Assembly (NCBI GenBank): GCA_916048115.1
Contig: CAJZGQ010000059.1
Span: forward strand, 1-7,197
Direction of reading: 5' to 3'
Length of the DNA stretch: 7,197 nucleotides
Source: an uncultured Streptococcus sp.
Lineage (GTDB): Bacteria > Bacillota > Bacilli > Lactobacillales > Streptococcaceae
The notes under the pieces are model-generated. The model searched no databases. It was not told the DNA's origin and was given only the letters and a program-made list of their open reading frames with translations. The translations under genes were made by a program, and so were the position numbers. Numbering within the stretch: position 1 is the stretch's first letter; the number at the start of each line of letters is the position of its first letter. This document shows, piece by piece, positions 1 to 6,259 of this stretch.

Positions 1-55
1 TACAGAACTAAATCCTTTGGATAAATTAATTGTCTAACTTTTTGGGGTCAGTACA
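1..55 (-). mobile_element. Terminal fragment of an IS3-family (IS150-group-like) insertion sequence
   Basis: Read on the minus strand, the segment begins TGTACTGACCCC (55 to 44) and continues through an A-run into AGTTAGACA (39 to 31). This resembles the terminal inverted repeats of IS150/IS861-type elements of streptococci, which start with TGTACTG and have a C-run a few bases in. The body would extend leftwards past base 1, so no transposase is visible. Whether this is the left or right end, and whether the element is intact, cannot be told. The identification rests on recalled end sequences only. Confidence 0.55.
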
Positions 56-70
56 TTCTGTCCCACTCTC
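56..70 (-). repeat. GAGTGGGACAGAA streptococcal intergenic motif, cut by the IS end
   Basis: The minus strand reads GAGAGTGGGACAGAA from 70 to 56, immediately followed by the putative IS end TGTACTG. The GAGTGGGACAGAA string is a recurrent intergenic motif in mitis/sanguinis-group streptococci, usually just downstream of genes (from memory, not searched). Here it starts only four bases after the kinase stop codon and appears truncated on its distal side by the insertion sequence. Its function is unknown to me. Confidence 0.45.
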
Positions 71-74
71 TTTT

Positions 75-977
75 TTATTTTTGTTTCAATTCTGTTCGTA
101 GGGCTTCTTGCTGCTCTTTTGTCAGATGAACGCCCTTACTTGCAACAATCTGGCTAGAGACTTTATTGGCAAAGCTTAAGGCTTGTGCGATATCTAAGCC
201 TTCTAATCGGGCTGACAGAAAAGCTCCGACATGGCTATCCCCAGCACCTACTGTATCAACAACTTCTGCTGGGAAACCGTCCGCCTCATACCAGTTGCCA
301 TCATAGGCAACCGCTCCTTTTTCCCCCAAGGTGACAATGACTAATTGCCCCGTTCTCTGATACAAACGTTCGATGGCTGGCTGGATCTCTCTACACCCAG
401 AAAAAGCCAGTGCTTCAGCCTCATTAACATGGAGAATCGGATGCAGATCATAAATTGCTTCCAGTCGATCTTTGGGAATCATGAGTCCGCGTGGTCCTGG
501 TGCGAAAATCACCTGGCCTTCTAATTGCGAAACAGACTGCACCAATGCAAGACCGGTTGGCTCCTCGACTTCAAGACCACACAAGTAGATGTAATCAAAT
601 CGATCTGTCTCGATCTCTTTTAGCCACTCTCCTTGGAAGCTATACTCCACTCCGTGATCTGATAAGAAGGTCCTCTCACCATCAGACTCTACAAAGCAAT
701 AACAGCACCCATTGGTCCCCTCTAATGAGATGGAGGAGGAAATTCCCAATTGTTTTAGCTCTCTCCGAATAAAATCACCATACATCCCAGAACCGACTGG
801 CGAGACAAACTGGTAGGGTTGCGACAAAAAATGAAGAATATTGACGACATTAAATGCACAACCTCCCACAGACCATTGTTGGTGATCAATATGGGCATCT
901 CCTTCACGACTCGGCAACCGATCCAAGTAGATCATCACATCACAAACGGTAGAACCAATAATTAACGCAGCTGTCAT
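75..977 (-). CDS. PfkB-family carbohydrate/nucleoside kinase
   Basis: This is a cytoplasmic kinase of the ribokinase/PfkB fold, which phosphorylates a sugar or nucleoside hydroxyl with ATP. It has 300 residues, the usual family length. The N-terminal strand IIGSTVCDVMI is followed by the substrate-side GG motif (GGCAFNVV, residues 38-45). The VNEAEA segment lies at 184-189 and the TLGEKGA segment at 216-222. PfkB signature 2 is DTVGAGDSHVGAFL (241-254), with D247 the expected catalytic base and GAGD forming the anion hole. The start is well supported: TAAGGAG at 990-984 lies six bases from the ATG. It follows a terminator and has its own promoter, so it is probably a separate unit from the SDR/ECF operon, although read-through is possible. 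The substrate is not identifiable: ribose, a nucleoside, pseudouridine or another sugar all remain possible. Cysteines are unusually dense (C40, C91, C92, C94). No hairpin terminator is visible after the stop; the IS end follows within 20 bases. Confidence 0.88.
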   Translation of the reverse strand: MTAALIIGSTVCDVMIYLDRLPSREGDAHIDHQQWSVGGCAFNVVNILHFLSQPYQFVSPVGSGMYGDFIRRELKQLGISSSISLEGTNGCCYCFVESDGERTFLSDHGVEYSFQGEWLKEIETDRFDYIYLCGLEVEEPTGLALVQSVSQLEGQVIFAPGPRGLMIPKDRLEAIYDLHPILHVNEAEALAFSGCREIQPAIERLYQRTGQLVIVTLGEKGAVAYDGNWYEADGFPAEVVDTVGAGDSHVGAFLSARLEGLDIAQALSFANKVSSQIVASKGVHLTKEQQEALRTELKQK

Positions 978-1001
978 CTTTTTCTCCTTACTTTGCCTTC
1001 T

Positions 1002-1029
1002 ATTATACCAGAGGAAACATAAAAAACAA
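1002..1029 (-). promoter_or_regulatory. Extended -10 promoter for the PfkB kinase
   Basis: On the minus strand, TGG followed by a perfect TATAAT (-10 at 1007-1002, TG at 1010-1009) lies 24 bases upstream of the kinase ATG. A weak -35 candidate, TTGTTT (1029-1024), sits 16 bases further up. Transcription should start near 995, giving a leader of under 20 bases that carries the AAGGAG site. The -35 candidate is formed by the distal arm of the upstream terminator. Confidence 0.72.
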
Positions 1030-1054
1030 CCAATCCCTTGTGGAGTGGTTGTTT
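1021..1054 (-). terminator. Rho-independent terminator after the SDR gene
   Basis: The minus-strand arms AAACAACCACTCC (1054-1042) and GGATTGGTTGTTT (1036-1024) pair over 13 positions with one C/T mismatch around the loop ACAAG. A T-run (1026-1021) follows. It begins 6 bases after the SDR stop codon, so it ends the ECF/SDR operon. An A-rich stretch before the stem also gives the plus strand a T-rich tail, so the hairpin could work in both directions. Confidence 0.88.
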
Positions 1055-1060
1055 CTCTTT

Positions 1061-1813
1061 TTAGTCACGATAAACGGGTTGAGGGCCAAAGGTTTGGGAA
1101 ACCGGCATGATTTCAATCCGGTTGACATTGACATGCTTAGGCTGTTGGATCAACCAAGCTACAGTATTCGCAATGTCTTCAGGCTGAATGGCATGGGCAT
1201 CTCGATAGAGAGCTTCTACTCGTTTTTCATCTCCTTTAAAGCGAACCGTCGAGAATTCAGTTCCTTCACAGAGACCAGGTTCAATATTGCTGACACGAAT
1301 CTTCTTCCCTGCTAGATCTGCTCGAAGATTGAGGGAGAATTGCTTGACAAAGGCTTTGGATGCTCCGTAGACATTGGCTCCTGGATAAGGCACTGTTCCT
1401 GCCGTAGACCCCATATTGATGATATAACCGTCATTTCTTTCCACCATCTGGGGGAGGATTTGCCGGGTCAAATAGGTCAGACCGATAATGTTGGTCTGAA
1501 TCATGGTCAACCAATCTACGATCTCTGCTTCATGAGCTGGAGCGAGGCCTAGGGCCAGACCAGCATTATTGACCAAAACATCAATTCTCTCCCAAGAAGC
1601 TGGCAAACTGGCAAGGGCATGATCCACCTGTGGGAGATCTGTTACATCCATTTGCAGGGGATAAAAGGCTTCTCCCAGCTCTTCTTGAAGGACTTGTAAT
1701 TTTTCGATGCGTCTAGCTGCACCAATCACCCGATGCCCATCGGCAACTAAGCGACGACAGATGGCTTGACCAAAGCCAGCAGAAGCTCCTGTTACTAATA
1801 TTGTTTCTGACAT
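1061..1813 (-). CDS. Short-chain dehydrogenase/reductase, YdfG-like
   Basis: This is a cytoplasmic NAD(P)-dependent oxidoreductase of the classical SDR family, 250 residues, close in length to E. coli YdfG (an NADP-dependent 3-hydroxy acid dehydrogenase). Visible motifs are the Rossmann cofactor loop TGASAGFG (8-15), ARR at 33-35 after the second strand (basic residues there usually favour NADP), NNAG (82-85), N108, S136, and the catalytic pair Y149/K153 (YGASK). PG at 179-180 follows strand six. The full catalytic tetrad N-S-Y-K is present, so the enzyme should be active. The start is supported by GGAGG at 1825-1821, seven bases upstream and overlapping the end of the ECF T gene. Only four bases separate the two genes, implying translational coupling. 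It is the last gene of the operon. YdfG-type enzymes oxidise L-serine, L-allo-threonine and 3-hydroxyisobutyrate; the true substrate here and any link to the transporter are unknown. Confidence 0.9.
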   Translation of the reverse strand: MSETILVTGASAGFGQAICRRLVADGHRVIGAARRIEKLQVLQEELGEAFYPLQMDVTDLPQVDHALASLPASWERIDVLVNNAGLALGLAPAHEAEIVDWLTMIQTNIIGLTYLTRQILPQMVERNDGYIINMGSTAGTVPYPGANVYGASKAFVKQFSLNLRADLAGKKIRVSNIEPGLCEGTEFSTVRFKGDEKRVEALYRDAHAIQPEDIANTVAWLIQQPKHVNVNRIEIMPVSQTFGPQPVYRD

Positions 1814-1817
1814 GTGA

Positions 1818-2648
1818 TTACCTCCAAGGATTATAGAAGCGACCTTGGTTTACCCAAATCAAGACGATACTTAAGACTACCATAAAGATTGACCCCAGGA
1901 TAATCAAGTGATCACGAGTCGTCATCTCCTGATAGGTGTACCAGGTTCGTTTTTTATTTTTTCCAAAGCGTCGCAATTCCATCGCCGTAGAAATCGTTTC
2001 AATCCGCTCTAGAGAACTAAAAATTAAGGGAGAAATCATCTGAAGATTTCCCTTCACCCGCTGGACAAAGTTGGCTTTTTTGGACAACTCCAATCCTCTT
2101 GCTTCTTGGGAGAGCTTGATAATCTGGTATTCCTCTTGCACATCTGGAATATAGCGCAGGGTCAAGCTGACTGAATAAGCAATCTTGTAGGATACTCCTA
2201 TCTGATTAAGACTCGAAGCAAATTGACTAGGATGGGTGGTCATCAGGAAAATAAGAGCCAAAGGAATGGTACAGATATATTTCAAAGTAAGGTTGAAAAG
2301 ATAAAACAACTCTTGAGCTGTAATGCTATAAGCTCCTAAACCATCTAGAAGAACTGTTTTTGCTCCATAGATTTCTACCCCATATTGGGGGGCAAAAAGA
2401 TAGACCATCAAGACATTGAGAAGGGCAAAAGCTAAGGCAAAACTCAGAACAAAAGAGATGTCTTTCAAACGAATGCCTGAGGTTGCAAATAAGGCGAGGG
2501 CACCCAAACCAATGACCAACAACAAGCGAGTATCGTAACTCAACATGGCAGCTAATGATACCAACAATAAGAAAAGAAGCTTGCTAGCGCCTGAAAGGCG
2601 ATGCAGAAAGCTGGTTCCGGCATGGTAGCCGACTAAGCGATTATTCAT
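1818..2648 (-). CDS. ECF transporter transmembrane T component (EcfT/CbiQ family)
   Basis: This is the integral-membrane scaffold subunit of an energy-coupling factor importer, which links the ATPases to a small substrate-binding S protein. It has 276 residues, typical of the family. Hydrophobic stretches at about 22-38, 41-57, 64-86, 111-137 and 247-266, with a weaker one near 155-166, indicate about five or six membrane segments. The long cytoplasmic region at about 167-240 carries the two coupling motifs: EARGLEL (182-188), with the canonical Ala-Arg-Gly at 183-185, and a second degenerate one, MELRRFG (223-229). The ATG lies inside the end of the ATPase gene (8-base overlap ATGAATAA), preceded by a purine-rich AGGGGGAAGG (2660-2651), so translation is probably coupled to the ATPase. 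CbiQ/EcfT family membership is firm. The cargo is not shown by this subunit, and no S component gene is in the window. Confidence 0.9.
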   Translation of the reverse strand: MNNRLVGYHAGTSFLHRLSGASKLLFLLLVSLAAMLSYDTRLLLVIGLGALALFATSGIRLKDISFVLSFALAFALLNVLMVYLFAPQYGVEIYGAKTVLLDGLGAYSITAQELFYLFNLTLKYICTIPLALIFLMTTHPSQFASSLNQIGVSYKIAYSVSLTLRYIPDVQEEYQIIKLSQEARGLELSKKANFVQRVKGNLQMISPLIFSSLERIETISTAMELRRFGKNKKRTWYTYQEMTTRDHLIILGSIFMVVLSIVLIWVNQGRFYNPWR

Positions 2649-4323
2649 GACCTTCCCCCTTCTGATTCATATAAAACTGGGTCAAGGCAAGAGGATCGAC
2701 ACCAAGTCGATTTGCCAAGGCGAAAATAGACGTTTCTTTCAAATTAGCCCGTCTCAAAATTTCTGGTTGGGTCAAGAGCTCTGCCGGTGTCAAATCAGCC
2801 AAAACCTGCCCATCCATAACCACGACTGCCCGGTCGGAATAATCTAGCATGAGCTGCATATCGTGGGTAATCATGACAATGGTATGCCCCTTTTGCTGGA
2901 GTTCATCAAGGAAATCCATAATTTCTGTATAGTTTCGTTGATCCTGGCCTGCCGTCGGTTCATCCAGTACCAAAACCTCAGGCCCCAATACTAAAATCGA
3001 AGCGATGGTCACCCGCTTCTTCTGACCATAAGATAGAGCAGAAATTGGCCACTTACGAAATTCGTAGAGACCACAGGTTTTCAAGGCTTGATGGACACGA
3101 TTTTCAATCTGGTCCTCTGGGACATTTCTCAAGCGAAGACCGAGAGCTACCTCATCAAACACCATGGTCGATGAAATCATCTGATTAGGATTTTGCAGGA
3201 CATAACCTACTCGCTCTGCTCGCTCCTTGACACTATCACCCTTGATATCCTCTCCCTTTGAGAAATAGGTTCCTTCCGTTTGGATGAAGCCACAAATCGC
3301 CTTAGCAAGGGTAGATTTTCCAGCCCCATTTTTACCAACAATCGCTAGCCGTTGGCCTTTTGGAACGGTTAAAGAAAGATCTTTAAGAATAGGCTGATTT
3401 TCTCGATAGGCAAAGTTCAAATGACCAAGCTCTAAAATTGCTTCTGCCTCTGCACCTTTTTCAAAATGTGGAGTTGGAATTTCCACTGATAAATCTTCAA
3501 GTGGTATTTTTTCAACATTGTCCAAATTCGGTAGCTTGCTGATATCCTGGCCTAACTGGCGAAGAGTTGTTAAATAGAGGGGTTCCCGAATCCCATTTTC
3601 AGTCAGCAGTGTCGTTCTCAACAACTCATCTGGCTCCCCATTAAAGAGGACTTGCCCTTGATTGATCAAGATGACTCGATCAATGGGACGATAGAGCACA
3701 TCCTCCAAACGGTGTTCGATGATAATGGTTGTTGTCCCTTGCTCTTCATGAATTTGATCGATTAGATCAATGATATCCTGACCCGACTTGGGATCTAGAT
3801 TAGCCAGTGGCTCATCAAAAAGCAGGATTGGACTTTCGTCGATCAGGACGCCAGCTAAGCTCACCCGCTGTTTTTGCCCACCGGATAAATCTTGAGGCCG
3901 ATGGTCCAAGAGCTTACTCAAATCTAAGCGCTCCGCCCAGGTGTGAACCCGAGATTTCATACTTTCCGGTTCCACCATATCGTTTTCAAGAGCAAAAGCC
4001 AAGTCTTCTGCGACACTAAGACCGATAAACTGGCCATCCGTATCCTGTAAAACCGTACTGACCAAGTGAGATTTTTCATAAATACTATGATCAAAGGCTT
4101 CTGTCCCCTGAATGAGAAATTGCCCACTACTGGTTCCCTTATAGATATTGGGAATAATCCCGTTTAGACACTGACCAATGGTTGACTTACCAGAGCCAGA
4201 TGGTCCCACAATCAGGACCTTTTCCCCCTCGTAGATGGTCAGGTTAATCCCCTTTAAGGTCGGCTCAGACTGGGCCTTATACTGGAAGGAAAAATCCTTC
4301 AATTCGATGATTGCTTCTTTCAT
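2641..4323 (-). CDS. ECF transporter ATPase with two fused ABC domains (YkoD-type)
   Basis: This is the cytoplasmic energising subunit of an ECF-type vitamin/nucleoside importer, with both nucleotide-binding domains on one 560-residue chain instead of separate EcfA1/EcfA2 proteins. NBD1 has Walker [10 protein letters not shown] (40-48), Q93, signature LSGGQ (146-150), Walker B ILLFDEP (166-172) and H204. A linker of roughly 80 residues (about 220-295) leads to NBD2: Walker [10 protein letters not shown] (330-338), Q377, a divergent signature LSYGQ (430-434), Walker B VLVLDEP (450-456) and H487. A C-terminal tail of about 70 residues follows. All key ATPase residues are present in both halves. 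The length and layout match the YkoD-like double ATPases of Firmicutes, including the 560-residue streptococcal protein I recall as SP_0483 of S. pneumoniae, normally encoded beside a UPF0397 S component. Here the stop codon of the nucleoside phosphorylase gene abuts its ATG (TAAATG), and the T gene overlaps its end by 8 bases. The transported compound is unknown. Confidence 0.92.
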   Translation of the reverse strand: MKEAIIELKDFSFQYKAQSEPTLKGINLTIYEGEKVLIVGPSGSGKSTIGQCLNGIIPNIYKGTSSGQFLIQGTEAFDHSIYEKSHLVSTVLQDTDGQFIGLSVAEDLAFALENDMVEPESMKSRVHTWAERLDLSKLLDHRPQDLSGGQKQRVSLAGVLIDESPILLFDEPLANLDPKSGQDIIDLIDQIHEEQGTTTIIIEHRLEDVLYRPIDRVILINQGQVLFNGEPDELLRTTLLTENGIREPLYLTTLRQLGQDISKLPNLDNVEKIPLEDLSVEIPTPHFEKGAEAEAILELGHLNFAYRENQPILKDLSLTVPKGQRLAIVGKNGAGKSTLAKAICGFIQTEGTYFSKGEDIKGDSVKERAERVGYVLQNPNQMISSTMVFDEVALGLRLRNVPEDQIENRVHQALKTCGLYEFRKWPISALSYGQKKRVTIASILVLGPEVLVLDEPTAGQDQRNYTEIMDFLDELQQKGHTIVMITHDMQLMLDYSDRAVVVMDGQVLADLTPAELLTQPEILRRANLKETSIFALANRLGVDPLALTQFYMNQKGEGHE

Positions 4324-5097
4324 TTAGTTTGCCTTTTCCCATAAGAGCGCAAATTGAATGGCCAACTCCGCGATTCGGTCCTTGCCATCTAAGTCCTCAT
4401 GACTAGATAAGGTTCGGATATCCCATTTTTCTTCAGAGAGGTGGTCCGCCGCGTAGAAAAAATGGCAGAGTTCAAAGCCCCGAAAAGCTGCTAATGCCGC
4501 CACTGCCGAACATTCCATATCCACACAGATGGCTCCTGCTTCCTTTCGACGTTTCATCTTGTCGATGGTTTCCCGATAGGGAGCATCGGTCGTCCACACT
4601 TTTCCTGACTGATAAGAAACCTTGTGACTGTCCAGAAAAGCTTGGAAGAGAGGAAGGCTTTCCTTATTTACTTCCACTTCATCACTAGCCGGAAGATAGT
4701 GGTAGCTGGTCCCTTCATCCCGAAGAGCTGCTGTTGGAATGATGATGGAGGTCGCTTCAATATCCCTGTCCAAAACCCCACAAGTCCCAAAAAGAACGAG
4801 TTTTTCCATCCCAAATTGAATCAAATCCTCAATAATTCCCACACAGGAAGCTGCCCCAACGGGCGCATTAAAGGCAGCGATCTGTTGGTCTCCGATAGTG
4901 ATCCCATAAACGAGAACTTCAAAGTTGGCCATGGAGGTTCTTGTGATGACCTCATGTTCATAATTTTCAAGGAGGCGCGCAAAAGTTACTCTTGAAAAGC
5001 AAGAGATGACTACTTTAGGAAATCCTTCAATTGGTTTGTGTAAGTCTTGTGGATTAATAATAGCCTGTCGGTTGGCGTCAAATTCTTCTAACAGCAT
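4324..5097 (-). CDS. NP-I family nucleoside phosphorylase-like protein (uridine phosphorylase-like)
   Basis: This is a cytoplasmic enzyme of the PNP/UDP phosphorylase superfamily, which normally splits a nucleoside with phosphate into base and ribose-1-phosphate. From the start I prefer, it has 257 residues (usual length 230-290). Motifs are GTCG (104-107, phosphate/ribose loop), RDEGTSYHYLP (126-136), TTDAPYRET (169-177), VDMEC (192-196; M194 and E195 correspond to the ribose-binding Met-Glu pair) and YAADHL (215-220), whose D218 sits where purine-specific enzymes carry the base-contacting Asp. The pattern resembles COG2820 uridine phosphorylase-like proteins, but base specificity cannot be read. 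An in-frame ATG at 5115 would add six residues, but it has no good ribosome site and would leave a leader of only about 11 bases. The ATG at 5097 has AAAGAGG eight bases upstream, so I chose it. It is the first gene of the operon, directly abutting the ECF ATPase. The arginine before the GTCG loop appears replaced by leucine (L102), so a hydrolase activity is possible. Confidence 0.87.
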   Translation of the reverse strand: MLLEEFDANRQAIINPQDLHKPIEGFPKVVISCFSRVTFARLLENYEHEVITRTSMANFEVLVYGITIGDQQIAAFNAPVGAASCVGIIEDLIQFGMEKLVLFGTCGVLDRDIEATSIIIPTAALRDEGTSYHYLPASDEVEVNKESLPLFQAFLDSHKVSYQSGKVWTTDAPYRETIDKMKRRKEAGAICVDMECSAVAALAAFRGFELCHFFYAADHLSEEKWDIRTLSSHEDLDGKDRIAELAIQFALLWEKAN

Positions 5098-5105
5098 TTC
5101 GTGCA

Positions 5106-5112
5106 CCTCTTT
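5106..5112 (-). promoter_or_regulatory. Ribosome binding site deciding the phosphorylase start
   Basis: The minus strand reads AAAGAGG (5112-5106), eight bases before the ATG at 5097. The alternative ATG at 5115 has only AAGTAG-like bases upstream and would put this purine-rich site inside the coding sequence. The site is a partial match to AGGAGG, so the choice is likely rather than certain. Confidence 0.55.
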
Positions 5113-5132
5113 CATTCTACTTCTAGTCCCCT

Positions 5133-5141
5133 ATTATACCA
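5133..5141 (-). promoter_or_regulatory. Extended -10 promoter of the phosphorylase-ECF-SDR operon
   Basis: The minus strand carries TGG followed by a perfect TATAAT (-10 at 5138-5133, TG at 5141-5140). I see no good -35 at 16-18 bases; TGAC at 5156-5153 is too close. Promoter strength would therefore rest on the extended -10. Transcription should begin near 5126. No riboswitch-sized leader exists, because the start codon lies only about 30 bases downstream. Confidence 0.7.
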
Positions 5142-5183
5142 CAATTAGCCTAGTCATTGGTTTTTGATCAAAGGTAAGAGTAT

Positions 5184-5241
5184 AAAAAAGAACTGCTCCC
5201 AGACGTTAGATTTTTCGGATCAAGTGTCGGAAGGACAGTTC
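5184..5241 (-). terminator. Long interrupted hairpin terminator after the DUF4299-like gene
   Basis: The minus-strand arms GAACTG (5241-5236) and CAGTTC (5195-5190) close the structure. CTTCC (5233-5229) pairs with GGGAG (5200-5196) after a 2-base bulge, then GAC (5228-5226) with GTC (5204-5202). The remaining 21-base apex can pair partly. A run of six T (5189-5184) follows the stem. It starts 14 bases after the stop codon at 5255. The stem is longer and more broken than the other two terminators in this window. Confidence 0.75.
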
Positions 5242-5254
5242 ACTGCAATATTTT

Positions 5255-6160
5255 TTACTTATTCTCCAATTGTGCTAATTCTAGCAAGCGTTCTTTGGAC
5301 AATTTTTTGATTTCAATTTGACTAGCATCAAGCAGCTGGAATTCATCTGGCTCTAAGGCCTCCAGTAAGTCCTTCAGAGCAAGAGAACCAATTGGATGGT
5401 AATTTTCTGGCTTACCTGGATCTCCCTCGATCGCTACCAATAGCACCCGCCAATCAATGATACCCGCTAAGCCCACGATTTCTACATATTCTGCAGGAAC
5501 ATGTGGCACCCGTGGCAAGACTGTATCCGTATCTTCTGTCAAGCTATAGCTGGCTAAGAAGGCTCCTGTCTCCTCCTGTTGATAAAAACGGACTTGACTG
5601 AAATAAGCTGCATTATATTGAATCTTCTTGATAAAGGCAGAGTAGGCTTCTAGGGGATGGACATGGTTCAAGACTTCCTGCACTGTATCCCGATCCAAAT
5701 AGACCGGATGAGCGAAGCCTTGTACTTCAAACTCTTTTAGATCTTTTTCTTTTGTCAAATTCCCCAGCGTTTCTAGGATAACGACTTCATAATCAAAATG
5801 GAAAATAGAATCTGGAGTATAGCTCACGCCGTCGCTAGCCACAATCTCCGTTCCTAATACTTCTGCGAGGCGACTGATCCAGCGAAGGGCCAACTGCCAA
5901 TCTTCTTCTATCGCAAAAGAGGGCACCTGAATCTGATAAGACTCTTCCTCATCAAAATAGCGTAACTGCAGAGGAAGACCACTTTTTCTGTACACGATAC
6001 AGTTCAAGCTTTCAAAATCATTTAAGGGACGATGAAGAGTAGCAGGATCATAGTTGTAGGTTGTCAACTCTTCCACCAATTTCAGGACTTCCTGTGCTGC
6101 GAGTACTTTCTGATAGCCAAATAAGCTCTTTTTATTTTTGATTGAAAACACGATACTCAT
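5255..6160 (-). CDS. Uncharacterised streptococcal protein, probably DUF4299 family
   Basis: This protein of 301 residues has no known function. The N-terminal text (MSIVFSIKNKKSLFGYQ) and length match what I recall of DUF4299 proteins of streptococci; this could not be searched. It has no signal peptide and no clear membrane segment, and acidic and aromatic residues are spread evenly, so it is probably a soluble cytoplasmic protein. No catalytic motif is recognisable. A hydrophobic stretch near 226-243 (EIVGLAGIIDWRVLLVAI) looks like buried strands rather than a membrane helix, and the C terminus (about 262-300) is charged and helical-looking. The start is well supported: AAGGAG at 6173-6168 lies seven bases before the ATG. 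It is monocistronic, with its own extended -10 promoter upstream and a terminator downstream, between trhO and the ECF operon. Neighbours give no functional clue. Confidence 0.78.
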   Translation of the reverse strand: MSIVFSIKNKKSLFGYQKVLAAQEVLKLVEELTTYNYDPATLHRPLNDFESLNCIVYRKSGLPLQLRYFDEEESYQIQVPSFAIEEDWQLALRWISRLAEVLGTEIVASDGVSYTPDSIFHFDYEVVILETLGNLTKEKDLKEFEVQGFAHPVYLDRDTVQEVLNHVHPLEAYSAFIKKIQYNAAYFSQVRFYQQEETGAFLASYSLTEDTDTVLPRVPHVPAEYVEIVGLAGIIDWRVLLVAIEGDPGKPENYHPIGSLALKDLLEALEPDEFQLLDASQIEIKKLSKERLLELAQLENK

Positions 6161-6192
6161 TTGTTTTCTCCTTTGTGAAATCGCTTACCTAA

Positions 6193-6201
6193 AGTATAGC
6201 A
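6193..6201 (-). promoter_or_regulatory. Extended -10 promoter for the DUF4299-like gene
   Basis: The minus strand reads TGC followed by TATACT (-10 at 6198-6193, TG at 6201-6200), about 32 bases upstream of the ATG. The -35 region (around 6216-6221) shows only GGAAAT, a poor match. It lies just after the trhO terminator, consistent with an independent transcription unit. Confidence 0.65.
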
Positions 6202-6224
6202 CAATTTTCAATCAATTTCCATAT

Positions 6225-6252
6225 AAAAACAGCCTGAGCTTTCAGACTGTTT
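6225..6252 (-). terminator. Rho-independent terminator of trhO
   Basis: The minus-strand arms AAACAGTCTGA (6252-6242) and TCAGGCTGTTT (6237-6227) form an 11-base stem with a single T-G wobble and a four-base loop AAGC. The T-run spans 6229-6225, partly inside the stem. It begins seven bases after the trhO stop codon. Confidence 0.9.
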
Positions 6253-6259
6253 GTTTCTA

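Noticed and set aside
491..772. Plus-strand open frame of 93 codons opposite the PfkB kinase
   Set aside because: Antisense to a well-supported kinase, with no promoter, ribosome site or family resemblance.
1040..1315. Plus-strand frame beginning in the terminator and running opposite the SDR
   Set aside because: It starts inside the hairpin and lies antisense to the conserved SDR C terminus; there is no ribosome site.
4624..4995. Plus-strand open frame of 123 codons
   Set aside because: It lies wholly antisense inside the phosphorylase gene, whose family motifs fall in the minus-strand frame. It has no ribosome site and no recognisable protein features.
5098..5254. Riboswitch (for example thiamine or purine type) ahead of the ECF operon
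   Set aside because: The promoter lies about 35 bases from the start codon, leaving no room for an aptamer. The only structure in the gap is the terminator of the gene before it, upstream of the promoter.
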